A stretch of DNA of 39,257 nucleotides from Erysipelotrichaceae bacterium (GTDB lineage Bacteria > Bacillota_I > Bacilli_A > Erysipelotrichales > Erysipelotrichaceae), in NCBI GenBank assembly GCA_022780745.1, contig JALEVB010000137.1, positions 1 through 39,257 on the forward strand. Direction: 5' to 3'. Position numbers and translations under genes: made by a program. A model generated the notes under the pieces. The model did not search any database, was not told where the DNA came from, and saw only the letters and a list, made by a program, of their open reading frames with translations. Positions 19,212-28,528 of the stretch are shown here, one piece after another. The number at the start of each line of letters is the position of its first letter. The stretch's first letter is position 1.

Positions 19212-20107
19212 AAGATATCGCAATGAAATTATCAGTTTATGCAACTGTAGAAACTGATGTTTCCTTTAAAAATATGACAACATTAAGAATTGGCGGTAAT
19301 GCTTCAATTGTCGTATATCCAAGTGACTTAATGGCTTTAGAACAGATCATGAAGATCATTGATGAATATCATGTACCATACAAGATCTTTGGTAAAGGAA
19401 GTAATATTTTATGTTCAGATAAGGATTATAAGGGAGTTATTATTCGCTTTGATCGCTTTTTAGATAAATATTATATAGATGATGATATGATCATTGCGCA
19501 AGCTGGATGTTCGATCATCGCATTGTCTTATATGGCAATGAATAGATCTTTATCAGGCTTAGAATGGGCTAGTGGTATTCCAGGTACTTTAGGTGGGTGC
19601 ATCTTTATGAATGCTGGTGCTTATAAATCTAGTATCAAAGATGTTATCAAAGAAGTATTTGTTTATAAAGATAATCAGTTTGTATGGATGAAAAATGATG
19701 AATGTGATTTTGCTTATCGTCATTCTATTTTTCAGGATAGAAAAGATATTTTGATCTTGGGTGCTAAATTACAGTTGACTAATGGCAACAAAGATGAAAT
19801 ACGAGCATTGATGGAAAATCGTAAGGAGCGCCGTATGGCTAGTCAGCCCCTTAATTATCCTAGTGCTGGTAGTGTTTTTAGAAATCCTGAAAATCATCAG
19901 GCATGGAGTCTTATTGATGGTATAGGCTATCGTGGCAAGCAGATAGGTGGAGCTCAGGTTAGTGAGAAACATGTTAATTTTATTATTAATAAAGATAATG
20001 CCACAGGTACTGACTTTTTAGAACTTGTTAGTGATATCAAGGAAAAAGTTAAGGATAAATATGGTATTGAGTTACATATGGAAGTGGAGAAGTTTAATTG
20101 GGAATAA
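19208..20107 (+). CDS. murB: UDP-N-acetylenolpyruvoylglucosamine reductase
   Basis: NMTTLRIGGNA, GKGSNILCSD, GLEWASGIPGTLGG, YPSAGSVFRNP. Confidence 0.97.
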   Translation: MKDIAMKLSVYATVETDVSFKNMTTLRIGGNASIVVYPSDLMALEQIMKIIDEYHVPYKIFGKGSNILCSDKDYKGVIIRFDRFLDKYYIDDDMIIAQAGCSIIALSYMAMNRSLSGLEWASGIPGTLGGCIFMNAGAYKSSIKDVIKEVFVYKDNQFVWMKNDECDFAYRHSIFQDRKDILILGAKLQLTNGNKDEIRALMENRKERRMASQPLNYPSAGSVFRNPENHQAWSLIDGIGYRGKQIGGAQVSEKHVNFIINKDNATGTDFLELVSDIKEKVKDKYGIELHMEVEKFNWE

Positions 20108-21099
20108 TAAAACAACATACCATTGATGATTTTGATAAAAAACAAAATGGTGTAGATAAAATATTTATTGATCATAAAAAAGCTAGGAATAATAAGTCTT
20201 TTAAACGTTATAAAAAGATTATTTTCAGACTAGCTATTTTAACAGGTATGATCTTGATCTTTTGTTTCTATTATTTTGCTGATAGTTCAAAAGTTAAAGC
20301 AATATCAGTTATTAATAATTATTATCTTGATCAGGATTATATCAAAAGTATTTCTAAAATTAGCTTAGAATCCCGATATCATTTAATTATAGATCAGTAT
20401 GTTGAGTATGTGATCAAGAAAGATCCGATGATCAAGGATGTTAAAGTCACACATGAAAATAATGGAGTAATACTAATTGATGTTATAGAATATGAGCCTT
20501 ATGGTTATCGCTATGATGATATTGCACAAATAATGCTTAAAGGTGATAAAGTAATAGAACTTACTTCTGATTATATGGAAATTATTTCTTTAGTGCCTCT
20601 AATTACGGGTTTTAAAGATGAATCATCACAGCATTTATTGTCTAATGCTTTTGAGAATGTTGATCGTAATATGATCGAAAGTATCAGTGAAATCGAGCAA
20701 TATGCCTTGAGCTATGATAATAACTGCTTAAAAGTATTGATGAATGATGGTAACTATTTTATTACCAGCTATTATGGTTTAGATCTGATAAATGACTATA
20801 ATGAAATTGCTAGTAATTTAGTGGAAACTGGAGTATGTATCTATGCTGATGAAAATAATAGCGTAGCATATAAGAGTGAGTGTCCATGGAATCAAACAGC
20901 TAGTAATCTTGAGTACTGGTATGATGAAAATGGAGAGCCAATATTGAACAAATATGGCGATCATATGGTTAAGCATTATTATACTGATGATAAAGGAAAT
21001 TATATCTTAGATGAAAATGGTAATAAGATCGTTATACCTTTAAATGAGTTTAATGAGGAGTTACCTAATGATTATCAAACAGAAAGTTCACAAAATTAA
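20098..21099 (+). CDS. divIB: Cell division protein DivIB/FtsQ
   Basis: Follows murG-murB; single N-terminal TM, POTRA-like YYLDQDYIKSISK..., VIEYEPYGYR; TTG start overlapping murB uncertain. Confidence 0.85.
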   Translation: MGIIKQHTIDDFDKKQNGVDKIFIDHKKARNNKSFKRYKKIIFRLAILTGMILIFCFYYFADSSKVKAISVINNYYLDQDYIKSISKISLESRYHLIIDQYVEYVIKKDPMIKDVKVTHENNGVILIDVIEYEPYGYRYDDIAQIMLKGDKVIELTSDYMEIISLVPLITGFKDESSQHLLSNAFENVDRNMIESISEIEQYALSYDNNCLKVLMNDGNYFITSYYGLDLINDYNEIASNLVETGVCIYADENNSVAYKSECPWNQTASNLEYWYDENGEPILNKYGDHMVKHYYTDDKGNYILDENGNKIVIPLNEFNEELPNDYQTESSQN

Positions 21100-21110
21100 C
21101 TAACTTAGTT

Positions 21111-21140
21111 TTGTATAAATATATATAGATGTGATATAAT
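21111..21140 (+). promoter_or_regulatory. Candidate promoter for Asp23-like gene/fakA
   Basis: TTGTAT, 18-nt spacer, (TGA)TATAAT. Confidence 0.6.
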
Positions 21141-21164
21141 AAAAATTGAATTGAGGTATCATTT

Positions 21165-21524
21165 ATGACAATTGAAAAAATAACAAGTTTAGGTAGTATT
21201 AATATCTCTCAAGAGGCTGTTGCCAGCTTAGCAGGACAGGCTATTAATGAATGTTATGGTGTTGTTGGTATGGCTTCGAAAAAGGTTGTACGTGATAACA
21301 TTGCCATGTTATTAAAAAAAGAAAATTTTAGTAAAGGTGTTGTAGTTAACAAGACGGATAAGGGTTTAGAAGTCAATGTATATATTATTGTAAGTTTTGG
21401 AGTTCGTATTTCTCAAGTCGTTCTAGAAGCTCAAAAGCGTGTGAAATACGTTTTAGAAAAGACTTTACAGCAGGATATCAATGCTGTGAATGTTTTTGTC
21501 CAAGGCGTTGCTAAAAAAGACTAG
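21165..21524 (+). CDS. Asp23/Gls24 (YloU-like) family protein
   Basis: GSINISQEAVASLAGQAINECYGVVGMASKK...LEVNVYIIVSFGVRISQV; precedes DAK2 protein as commonly seen. Confidence 0.92.
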   Translation: MTIEKITSLGSINISQEAVASLAGQAINECYGVVGMASKKVVRDNIAMLLKKENFSKGVVVNKTDKGLEVNVYIIVSFGVRISQVVLEAQKRVKYVLEKTLQQDINAVNVFVQGVAKKD

Positions 21525-21532
21525 GAGGAAAT

Positions 21533-23185
21533 ATGGATAAGATCAACGGATTAACATTTAAACAAATGTTAAGAAGTGCATCTAATAACTTGAATAATGA
21601 AAAAGCAAGGGTTGATGCATTAAATGTTTTCCCTGTTCCAGATGGGGATACAGGAACTAATATGTCTATGACATTTACCAATGGTGTAAATGAAGCTTTA
21701 AATAATGGCAGTGAAAACTTAAGCGTTGTTTGTAAGAGTTTATCACGTGGCTTACTGATGGGAGCCAGAGGTAATTCTGGTGTTATTTTATCACAGATTT
21801 TTAGAGGCTTTTATCAGTATGTTGATACTAAAGAAGAGATCGATGTTAAAGATCTATCTTTAGCAATGTATAACGGAAGTAAAGTTGCTTATAAGGCAGT
21901 TATGCGTCCTGTTGAGGGAACGATCTTAACAGTTGTACGTGAGGCTAGTGAATATGCCAAGATCCATGTAGAAAACAATCCTGAATGTACGATCAAAGAG
22001 TATTTGGATGTTTTGGTCAAAGAAGCAAAAATATCATTGGATCATACTCCTGAATTATTACCAGTATTAAAAGAAGTTGGTGTTGTTGATAGTGGTGGTA
22101 CAGGTTTATTATGTGTTTTAGAAGGTTTTAAAGCTTTTGTTGATGGTAATCCTATTGAAGCTAATGAAATAGCGCAGAATGTTGATGCTACAAATCAGAT
22201 GGAGATGGAAAATGAAGGCTTTGGATATTGTACAGAATTTATTGTTCGTTTAGATGAAAATAGTATTAAAGTCTTTAATGAAGATAAATTGCGTACTAAG
22301 TTAGCTAAATTAGGTGAATCTATCGTTGTTGTTCAGGATGAAGATATTGTTAAGGTTCATGTTCATACTTTAACTCCTGGAGATGCATTAAATCTTGCTC
22401 AAAGATATGGTGAGTTTGTAAAGATCAAGATCGAAAATATGCAGGAACAGCATAATAATCTTACTAGTGGTGCTAAAGATCCTTCTAGTGTTAATTCTAT
22501 CTTGAATACAACTGTTAATACTGAAAAGAAAGATTATGCTATTATTGCAGTATGTGCAGGTGAAGGATTAAAGAAATTATTTAATGAATGTCGTGCTGAT
22601 TATATTATTTCTGGTGGTCAGACAATGAATCCTTCATGTGAAGATTTTGTTGAGACGATCAAGAAGATAAATGCTAAACATATCTTTATTCTTCCTAACA
22701 ATTCGAATATTATTATGGCAGCTAAACAGGCAGCACAGGTTATGGATGATTTAGATATTCATGTATTTGATACTAAGAGTATTCCTCAAGGTATTAGTGC
22801 ATGTATCATGTTTAATCCTGAATGTGATAAGGATACTAACATTTCCGAGATGAATGCTGCTATTGCGCATGTTAGATCTGGCCAGGTAACATATGCGATC
22901 AAGGATACTACTTATGAAGGATTAGAAATCAAAGCTAATGATTTTATGGGTATTATGGAGAAAGATATAGTTGTTACTGCTAAAGATAAGGTACAAGCTA
23001 CTTGTGATCTATTAGAGAAGATGATAGATGAAGATAGTGAAATCGTTACTTTGATCCAAGGTGAAGATGCTACTGATGAAGAAATAGCTAAGATCAATGA
23101 ATATATTGAAGAGAATTTCAATGTTGAAGTTGATAATCAGGTTGGTAATCAACCAGTTTATAGTTTTATTATTGGTGTTGAATAA
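21533..23185 (+). CDS. fakA: DAK2-domain fatty acid kinase FakA (YloV)
   Basis: NVFPVPDGDTGTNMSMT, RGARGNSGVILSQIFRG-like segment, DSGGTGLLCVLEG. Confidence 0.94.
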   Translation: MDKINGLTFKQMLRSASNNLNNEKARVDALNVFPVPDGDTGTNMSMTFTNGVNEALNNGSENLSVVCKSLSRGLLMGARGNSGVILSQIFRGFYQYVDTKEEIDVKDLSLAMYNGSKVAYKAVMRPVEGTILTVVREASEYAKIHVENNPECTIKEYLDVLVKEAKISLDHTPELLPVLKEVGVVDSGGTGLLCVLEGFKAFVDGNPIEANEIAQNVDATNQMEMENEGFGYCTEFIVRLDENSIKVFNEDKLRTKLAKLGESIVVVQDEDIVKVHVHTLTPGDALNLAQRYGEFVKIKIENMQEQHNNLTSGAKDPSSVNSILNTTVNTEKKDYAIIAVCAGEGLKKLFNECRADYIISGGQTMNPSCEDFVETIKKINAKHIFILPNNSNIIMAAKQAAQVMDDLDIHVFDTKSIPQGISACIMFNPECDKDTNISEMNAAIAHVRSGQVTYAIKDTTYEGLEIKANDFMGIMEKDIVVTAKDKVQATCDLLEKMIDEDSEIVTLIQGEDATDEEIAKINEYIEENFNVEVDNQVGNQPVYSFIIGVE

Positions 23186-23213
23186 TAGAGAACTCATTGA
23201 GTTCTCTATTTTT
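23184..23213 (+). terminator. Terminator overlapping fakA stop codon
   Basis: AATAGAGAACT-CATTG-AGTTCTCTATT followed by TTT; stem starts within the TAA stop. Confidence 0.85.
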
Positions 23214-23309
23214 AAATATTATTATAATTGATAATTAATAATTCTATCTTTATGTTTTGATTCTTGGTATAATAAACAAGAATCAGCATTTTTTATTTTG
23301 TGAGGGACT

Positions 23310-24056
23310 ATGGTTGAGAAGATGAATTATTGGATCAATGGTATTAATCGTAATACCATGTTACATATTTATTTGCCAGATAATTATTATCAGACTAATG
23401 AACGTTATCCTGTTATGTATATGTTTGATGGTCAGAATCTTTTTGATGATAATGATGCTACATATGGTAAATCATGGGGCATTAAGGCTTTTTTAGATGC
23501 ATATGACAAGGGTTTTATTGTTGTTGGTATTGAATGTGATCATAATGGAAATGAGCGCTTGAATGAGTATTGTCCATATGATATTAAGTCTAGAGCTTTT
23601 GGTGATCTTGAAGGAAGAGGAAGGATCTTTATGGAGTGGGTAATTAAAGATCTTAAACCATTTATTGATCGTGAATATCGTACATATAGTTTTCGTGAGG
23701 CTACAGGTATTGCCGGAAGTTCTATGGGTGGTCTGATGGCTTTTTATAGTGTACTTCACTATAATCATATCTTTAGTAAGGCTGCGTGTTTATCACCATC
23801 ATTTATGATATGTCAGCGTCAGCTTGATGAAGAATTCAGTACGAATTATATTAGTCCGGATACCAGAATATATATGAGTTTTGGTACTAATGAATTTAAA
23901 AATACTAAATATCGTAATTTCTTGTTAAATCATTATAATCAGCTGATATTAAATAATAATGCTTATGCTTATGTTAATGTTATTAAGGGTGGCAAACATA
24001 ATGAAGCAAGCTGGGAAAAAGAAAATAAAACATATTATGATTTTTTGTGGAAATAA
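23310..24056 (+). CDS. Alpha/beta-hydrolase putative esterase
   Basis: YPVMYMFDGQNLFDD, nucleophile elbow GSSMGG, GGKHNEASW; esterase D/Fes-like family. Confidence 0.88.
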   Translation: MVEKMNYWINGINRNTMLHIYLPDNYYQTNERYPVMYMFDGQNLFDDNDATYGKSWGIKAFLDAYDKGFIVVGIECDHNGNERLNEYCPYDIKSRAFGDLEGRGRIFMEWVIKDLKPFIDREYRTYSFREATGIAGSSMGGLMAFYSVLHYNHIFSKAACLSPSFMICQRQLDEEFSTNYISPDTRIYMSFGTNEFKNTKYRNFLLNHYNQLILNNNAYAYVNVIKGGKHNEASWEKENKTYYDFLWK

Positions 24057-24064
24057 AAAAGATA

Positions 24065-24094
24065 TTGACAATATATAGCAAGATAAATTACAAT
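24065..24094 (+). promoter_or_regulatory. Promoter for TSCPD protein gene
   Basis: TTGACA, 18-nt spacer, TACAAT. Confidence 0.75.
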
Positions 24095-24119
24095 TTTATT
24101 TGCGTGATAGGAGGAATTG

Positions 24120-24374
24120 ATGATGAACTATACATTTAGACCTAAAGGAACATGCTCAAGATTGATGGAATATGAAATTGAAGATGGTATCATCAAAAGT
24201 CTGAAAGTCACAGGTGGTTGTGATGGTAATCTGAAAGGTATATGCAGTATCGTCAAGGGCAAAACAGTTGATGAAGTTATTAGTGCTTTTAAAGATATAA
24301 AGTGTGGTATGAAGCCAACATCTTGTCCTGATCAGATTGCAAAAGGTTTAATGGAGTTTAAAGCAGAGCACTAA
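24120..24374 (+). CDS. TSCPD domain-containing protein (TIGR03905-like)
   Basis: YTFRPKGTCSRLMEYEIEDGIIKSLKVTGGCDGNLKGI...KPTSCPDQIAKGL; start ATG at 24120 or 24123 after AGGAGG. Confidence 0.9.
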   Translation: MMNYTFRPKGTCSRLMEYEIEDGIIKSLKVTGGCDGNLKGICSIVKGKTVDEVISAFKDIKCGMKPTSCPDQIAKGLMEFKAEH

Positions 24375-24387
24375 TTAGTGCTTTTTA
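24367..24387 (+). terminator. Short terminator overlapping TSCPD stop codon
   Basis: AGCACT-AATT-AGTGCT followed by TTTT; overlaps TAA. Confidence 0.6.
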
Positions 24388-24407
24388 TTTTGCCAAAAGG
24401 AGATATT

Positions 24408-26156
24408 ATGATTTTTTTAGAAAAATATATAAAAAGATATGCAAAATATCTATGGATCATGATCATTACAACAGCTTTAGTTTCTATACTAAATCTGATA
24501 ACACCTCTAGTATTTAGCTTTGTAATTGATAATGTGATATCTAAACCAAATATGGATATTAAATATATTGATACTATATATTTAAGAGATCATTTATGGG
24601 TTGCAGGATTGTTTATTATATTTATCAATGTGGTATTGTGTTTGTGTTATTTTGTTAGAAATAGAAATAATTATGTTTTAAGTGAAAATATCGTTCATGA
24701 TATTCGTAATGATCTATATGATCATATTCAAAGATTGCCATATGAATATCATGTAAAAAGTAAAAGCGGTGAATTGATTCAAAAATGTACTAATGATGTT
24801 GATATTATCAAAAGAGTATTTTCAAATCAATTATCTGAAATGGTCAATTCTTTTTGTATGGCTTTATTTGCACTGATCATCTTATTTAGGATCAATAGTA
24901 AACTTACTTTGATTTCTATGATTGCGATTCCCTTTTTATTTGGTTATGCTTATATTTTCTTTACCAAGATGCAAGAAAAGTTCTTAGCATCAGATAATGC
25001 TGATGGAATTATGGTTAGCAAGCTACAGGAAAGTATTACTGGTATTAGAGTAGTTAAAGCTTTTAGTAATGAGAAATATGAAATTGAAAAGTTTGATGAA
25101 GTAAGCAAAGAATATAAGAATGTTACGACTAAAATGATAGATCTATTAGCTTTATATTGGGGTACAAGTGATTTTGTGGTATATTTTCAGATCGTTTTAG
25201 TTATCGTAATGGGCATCTTTGCCTGTTTAAATAATAATATCAGTGTTGGGGATCTTTTAGTATTTATTACCTATGAGTTTTCAATTTTATTTCCAGTTAG
25301 AAACCTTGGCAGAATTTTGGCTGATATTGGCAAAATGAAGGTTTCCTGTGACCGTTTAAAAGATATTATGGATCAAGAAGTAGAAGATCTTGAAAGTGGT
25401 ATTGAATGTGATCTGGATGGTGATATTGTTTTTGATCATGTTTCTTTTAAATATGGTAATAATGAAGTTTTACATGATATTAGTTTAACTATTCCTAAGA
25501 ATAAAAAGGTCGCTATCATGGGTCCTACTGGATGTGGAAAATCAACTTTGATGTATTTATTATTAAGATTGTATGATTATGATAGTGGCAAAATATCAAT
25601 CAATAATGTCGATATTAGAAATATCAATCGTCAGTATTTAAGAAGAAATATTGGTATTGTATTGCAGGAACCATTCTTATATTCAAAAAGTATATATGAC
25701 AATATTGCTAATCATGATGTTTCAAGATATGAAGTTGAAAAGGCTTGTAGGATTGCTAATGTCCATGATGTTATTGAATCATTTAGTGATGGTTATGATA
25801 CTTTGGTTGGTGAAAAGGGTGTTACATTATCAGGTGGTCAAAAACAAAGAGTTGCGATTGCCAGGTGTATCGTCAATGATTTGAAAGCTGTTATTTTTGA
25901 TGATAGCTTAAGTGCGGTTGATACTCAAACAGATCTAAATATTCAAAAAGAGTTAAAGAGTTTAAGTCCTAATATGACTAAGATCATGATATGTCAAAGA
26001 ATTAATACAGCTAAGGATGCAGATATGATCGTTGTTATGGAAAATGGCTATATCAGGCAGATAGGTAATCATGAACAATTGATTAATGAAGATGGATTAT
26101 ATCAAAAAGTTGCAGCAATTCAAAGTCAGAAGATAGAAGGTGATATTAATGGCTAA
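24408..26156 (+). CDS. ABC exporter half-transporter (TMD-NBD), degenerate-site partner
   Basis: 6-TM region; Walker A GPTGCGKST, signature LSGGQKQR, Walker B AVIFDDSLSAVDT, Q in place of H-loop His; start corrected to ATG after AAAGGAGATATT. Confidence 0.95.
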   Translation: MIFLEKYIKRYAKYLWIMIITTALVSILNLITPLVFSFVIDNVISKPNMDIKYIDTIYLRDHLWVAGLFIIFINVVLCLCYFVRNRNNYVLSENIVHDIRNDLYDHIQRLPYEYHVKSKSGELIQKCTNDVDIIKRVFSNQLSEMVNSFCMALFALIILFRINSKLTLISMIAIPFLFGYAYIFFTKMQEKFLASDNADGIMVSKLQESITGIRVVKAFSNEKYEIEKFDEVSKEYKNVTTKMIDLLALYWGTSDFVVYFQIVLVIVMGIFACLNNNISVGDLLVFITYEFSILFPVRNLGRILADIGKMKVSCDRLKDIMDQEVEDLESGIECDLDGDIVFDHVSFKYGNNEVLHDISLTIPKNKKVAIMGPTGCGKSTLMYLLLRLYDYDSGKISINNVDIRNINRQYLRRNIGIVLQEPFLYSKSIYDNIANHDVSRYEVEKACRIANVHDVIESFSDGYDTLVGEKGVTLSGGQKQRVAIARCIVNDLKAVIFDDSLSAVDTQTDLNIQKELKSLSPNMTKIMICQRINTAKDADMIVVMENGYIRQIGNHEQLINEDGLYQKVAAIQSQKIEGDING

Positions 26157-27984
26157 ATTTGAAGAAAAAGAATATAATACTTCCTCTTTTGATCTTAATT
26201 TATGGAAGAATATCTTTTTATTAATGAAAGATCAGTTTAAGGAATTATATAAACTTGCTTTTTATTGTGTTGGTATATCATTATGTGAATGTGCATTTCC
26301 ATATTTCTACAAATTGGCAATTGATAGCTTTGCGACTAATTATGCCAATATAGATAATTTAAAGTATTTTGTTATTATCTTTATTATCAATATCATTTTA
26401 AGTGGTTTATTCTGTTATTTATTCTTGCATCAGGCAGGTAAGATCGAAATGGAATATGCTTATGATATTAGAAAAAAATGCTTTGATAAATTGATGAATT
26501 TATCATTTTCTTATTATGATGTTACACCCAGTGGATGGATAGTAGCTAGAGTTAGTAATGATATTGCAAGACTTGCTGAAATCGTTAGCTGGAGTTTTCT
26601 TGATGTTTGTTATGGTGTGGTAAAGATGGTGGCAATTGCCTTGGTCATGCTAGTGATCAATGCTAAATTAGCTATGATCATAATTGTTATTATGCCATTT
26701 ATCTTGTTAACTTCTATTTATTTTCAAAATAGGATATTGAAGCATTCAAGAGAAATTAGAAAGATCAATTCAAAAATTACCAATGATTATAATGAAGGGA
26801 TCACTGGTGCTAAAACAACCAAGACATTAAATCTTGAACATCAAAACTTTGAAGCATTTAAAGCTGATACTTTAAGCATGAAAGAATCAAGTATCAGATC
26901 TGGTATCATTACAAGCATATATATGCCAACGATCGTAGCATTTAGTGCCTTGTGCAGTGCTTTGATCATGTATTATGGCGGCAATGCTGTAATAATGAAA
27001 ACTATTGAATTTGGTACTTTAGTAATGTTTGTTCAATATATTACCGAGTTTTTTGATCCTATCAGACAATTAGCAAGGATCATTTCTGATTTGCAGATGG
27101 CTCAGGCAGCAGGAGAAAGAGTACTATCGTTGCTAGATACTGATAGTGATATTGCCGATAGTGAAGAAGTTATTGCAAAATATGGAGATATCATGCATCC
27201 TAAAAAAGAGAATTATGAAAGTATCGAAGGTAATGTCAGTTTCAAACATGTTAAGTTTTATTACAATCCTAATGAAATTATATTAGATGATTTCAATCTG
27301 GATGTTCATAACAAACAAACCATTGCCCTAGTAGGGGAAACTGGCAGTGGTAAAAGTACGATAATAAATCTATTATGTCGTTTCTATGAACCAGTAGAAG
27401 GAAGTATCGAAATCGATGGTGTTGATTATCGTAAACGTAGTATTGGTTATTTACATGATAATATAGGTTATGTTTTACAGGCTCCGCATTTATTTAGTGG
27501 TTCGATCAAAGATAATATCTTATATGGTAATACAAATGCCACGATGGAAGATGTTAAAGAAGTATGCCATATGCTAAATGCTGATAGCTTTATTGAGAAA
27601 ATGGAAAATGGCTATGATAGTGAAGTAGGTGAACAGGGTAATTTATTATCTACTGGACAAAAGCAGCTGATATCTTTTGCTAGAGCTTTAGTTAGAAAGC
27701 CTAAGATATTTGTTTTGGATGAAGCTACAAGTTCTATTGACACCCAAACAGAAGCCATCATTCAATATGCCATCGATAATATTATGAAACAACATACCTG
27801 TTTTATCGTAGCTCATCGTTTAAGCACTATCGTTAATGCTGATAGAATACTGGTAATATCAAAGGGAAAGATCATTGAAAGTGGCAATCATATGCAGCTG
27901 ATGAAATTAAAAGGACAGTATTATCGATTATATACTAATCAGTTTAATGAAGATATTGCTAATAAATGGGATGTAGCTTGTTAG
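26149..27984 (+). CDS. ABC exporter half-transporter, canonical catalytic partner
   Basis: Walker A GETGSGKST, signature LLSTGQKQ, Walker B IFVLDEATSSIDT, H-loop VAHRLST; 8-bp overlap with upstream partner. Confidence 0.95.
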   Translation: MAKFEEKEYNTSSFDLNLWKNIFLLMKDQFKELYKLAFYCVGISLCECAFPYFYKLAIDSFATNYANIDNLKYFVIIFIINIILSGLFCYLFLHQAGKIEMEYAYDIRKKCFDKLMNLSFSYYDVTPSGWIVARVSNDIARLAEIVSWSFLDVCYGVVKMVAIALVMLVINAKLAMIIIVIMPFILLTSIYFQNRILKHSREIRKINSKITNDYNEGITGAKTTKTLNLEHQNFEAFKADTLSMKESSIRSGIITSIYMPTIVAFSALCSALIMYYGGNAVIMKTIEFGTLVMFVQYITEFFDPIRQLARIISDLQMAQAAGERVLSLLDTDSDIADSEEVIAKYGDIMHPKKENYESIEGNVSFKHVKFYYNPNEIILDDFNLDVHNKQTIALVGETGSGKSTIINLLCRFYEPVEGSIEIDGVDYRKRSIGYLHDNIGYVLQAPHLFSGSIKDNILYGNTNATMEDVKEVCHMLNADSFIEKMENGYDSEVGEQGNLLSTGQKQLISFARALVRKPKIFVLDEATSSIDTQTEAIIQYAIDNIMKQHTCFIVAHRLSTIVNADRILVISKGKIIESGNHMQLMKLKGQYYRLYTNQFNEDIANKWDVAC

Positions 27985-28026
27985 ACATATTAACTGATTT
28001 ATCAAATATATTTAATTTGATAATTA

Positions 28027-28035
28027 TGATATAAT
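28027..28035 (+). promoter_or_regulatory. Extended -10 (TGATATAAT) upstream of lspA
   Basis: TGnTATAAT 31 nt before lspA ATG. Confidence 0.5.
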
Positions 28036-28066
28036 AAGCCATAATAAGAAAAAGTTGAGGAATTAC

Positions 28067-28528
28067 ATGAAATTTAAAATTGGAATTTTAGGAATAATAA
28101 TTATTATTCTAGATCAATTTAGCAAATATTTTATTCAAACAAATACCTTATGGCAAAATCATATTGAAATCATCCCTAATTTCTTTTATATAACATATGC
28201 GAAGAATACGGGTATGGGTTTTAGCTTATTAAGTGGACATACTATATTATTGGCTATTGTTAGTATGATCGTCATTCTGGTTATTTTTTACTATTATGTT
28301 AAATGTGATAAGAAAGATGTTTTATCTTTAGTTACTTATAGTTTACTGATTGCTGGGGCTATTGGTAATCTTATCGATCGTCTTTATTTGGGTTATGTGC
28401 GTGATTTTTTGGATTTTTATATTTTTGGTTATGATTTTCCTATCTTTAATATCGCTGATTGTGCGGTAACGATAGGAGCGATATTATTAGTTTTAGTATT
28501 TATTAAAGAGGAAAGATCAAATGGATAA
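28067..28528 (+). CDS. lspA: Lipoprotein signal peptidase (SPase II)
   Basis: KNTGMGFSLL, GAIGNLIDRL, FNIADCAVT; start corrected to ATG after TTGAGGAA. Confidence 0.96.
   Translation: MKFKIGILGIIIIILDQFSKYFIQTNTLWQNHIEIIPNFFYITYAKNTGMGFSLLSGHTILLAIVSMIVILVIFYYYVKCDKKDVLSLVTYSLLIAGAIGNLIDRLYLGYVRDFLDFYIFGYDFPIFNIADCAVTIGAILLVLVFIKEERSNG

Noticed and set aside
23493-23768. 91-aa minus-strand ORF in the esterase gene
   Set aside because: Shadow ORF of a CDS with conserved catalytic motifs
27997-28023. AT-only hairpin TTATCAAAT...ATTTGATAA before lspA as a terminator or riboswitch
   Set aside because: Too AT-rich to be a strong terminator, and it overlaps the predicted lspA promoter; not enough support
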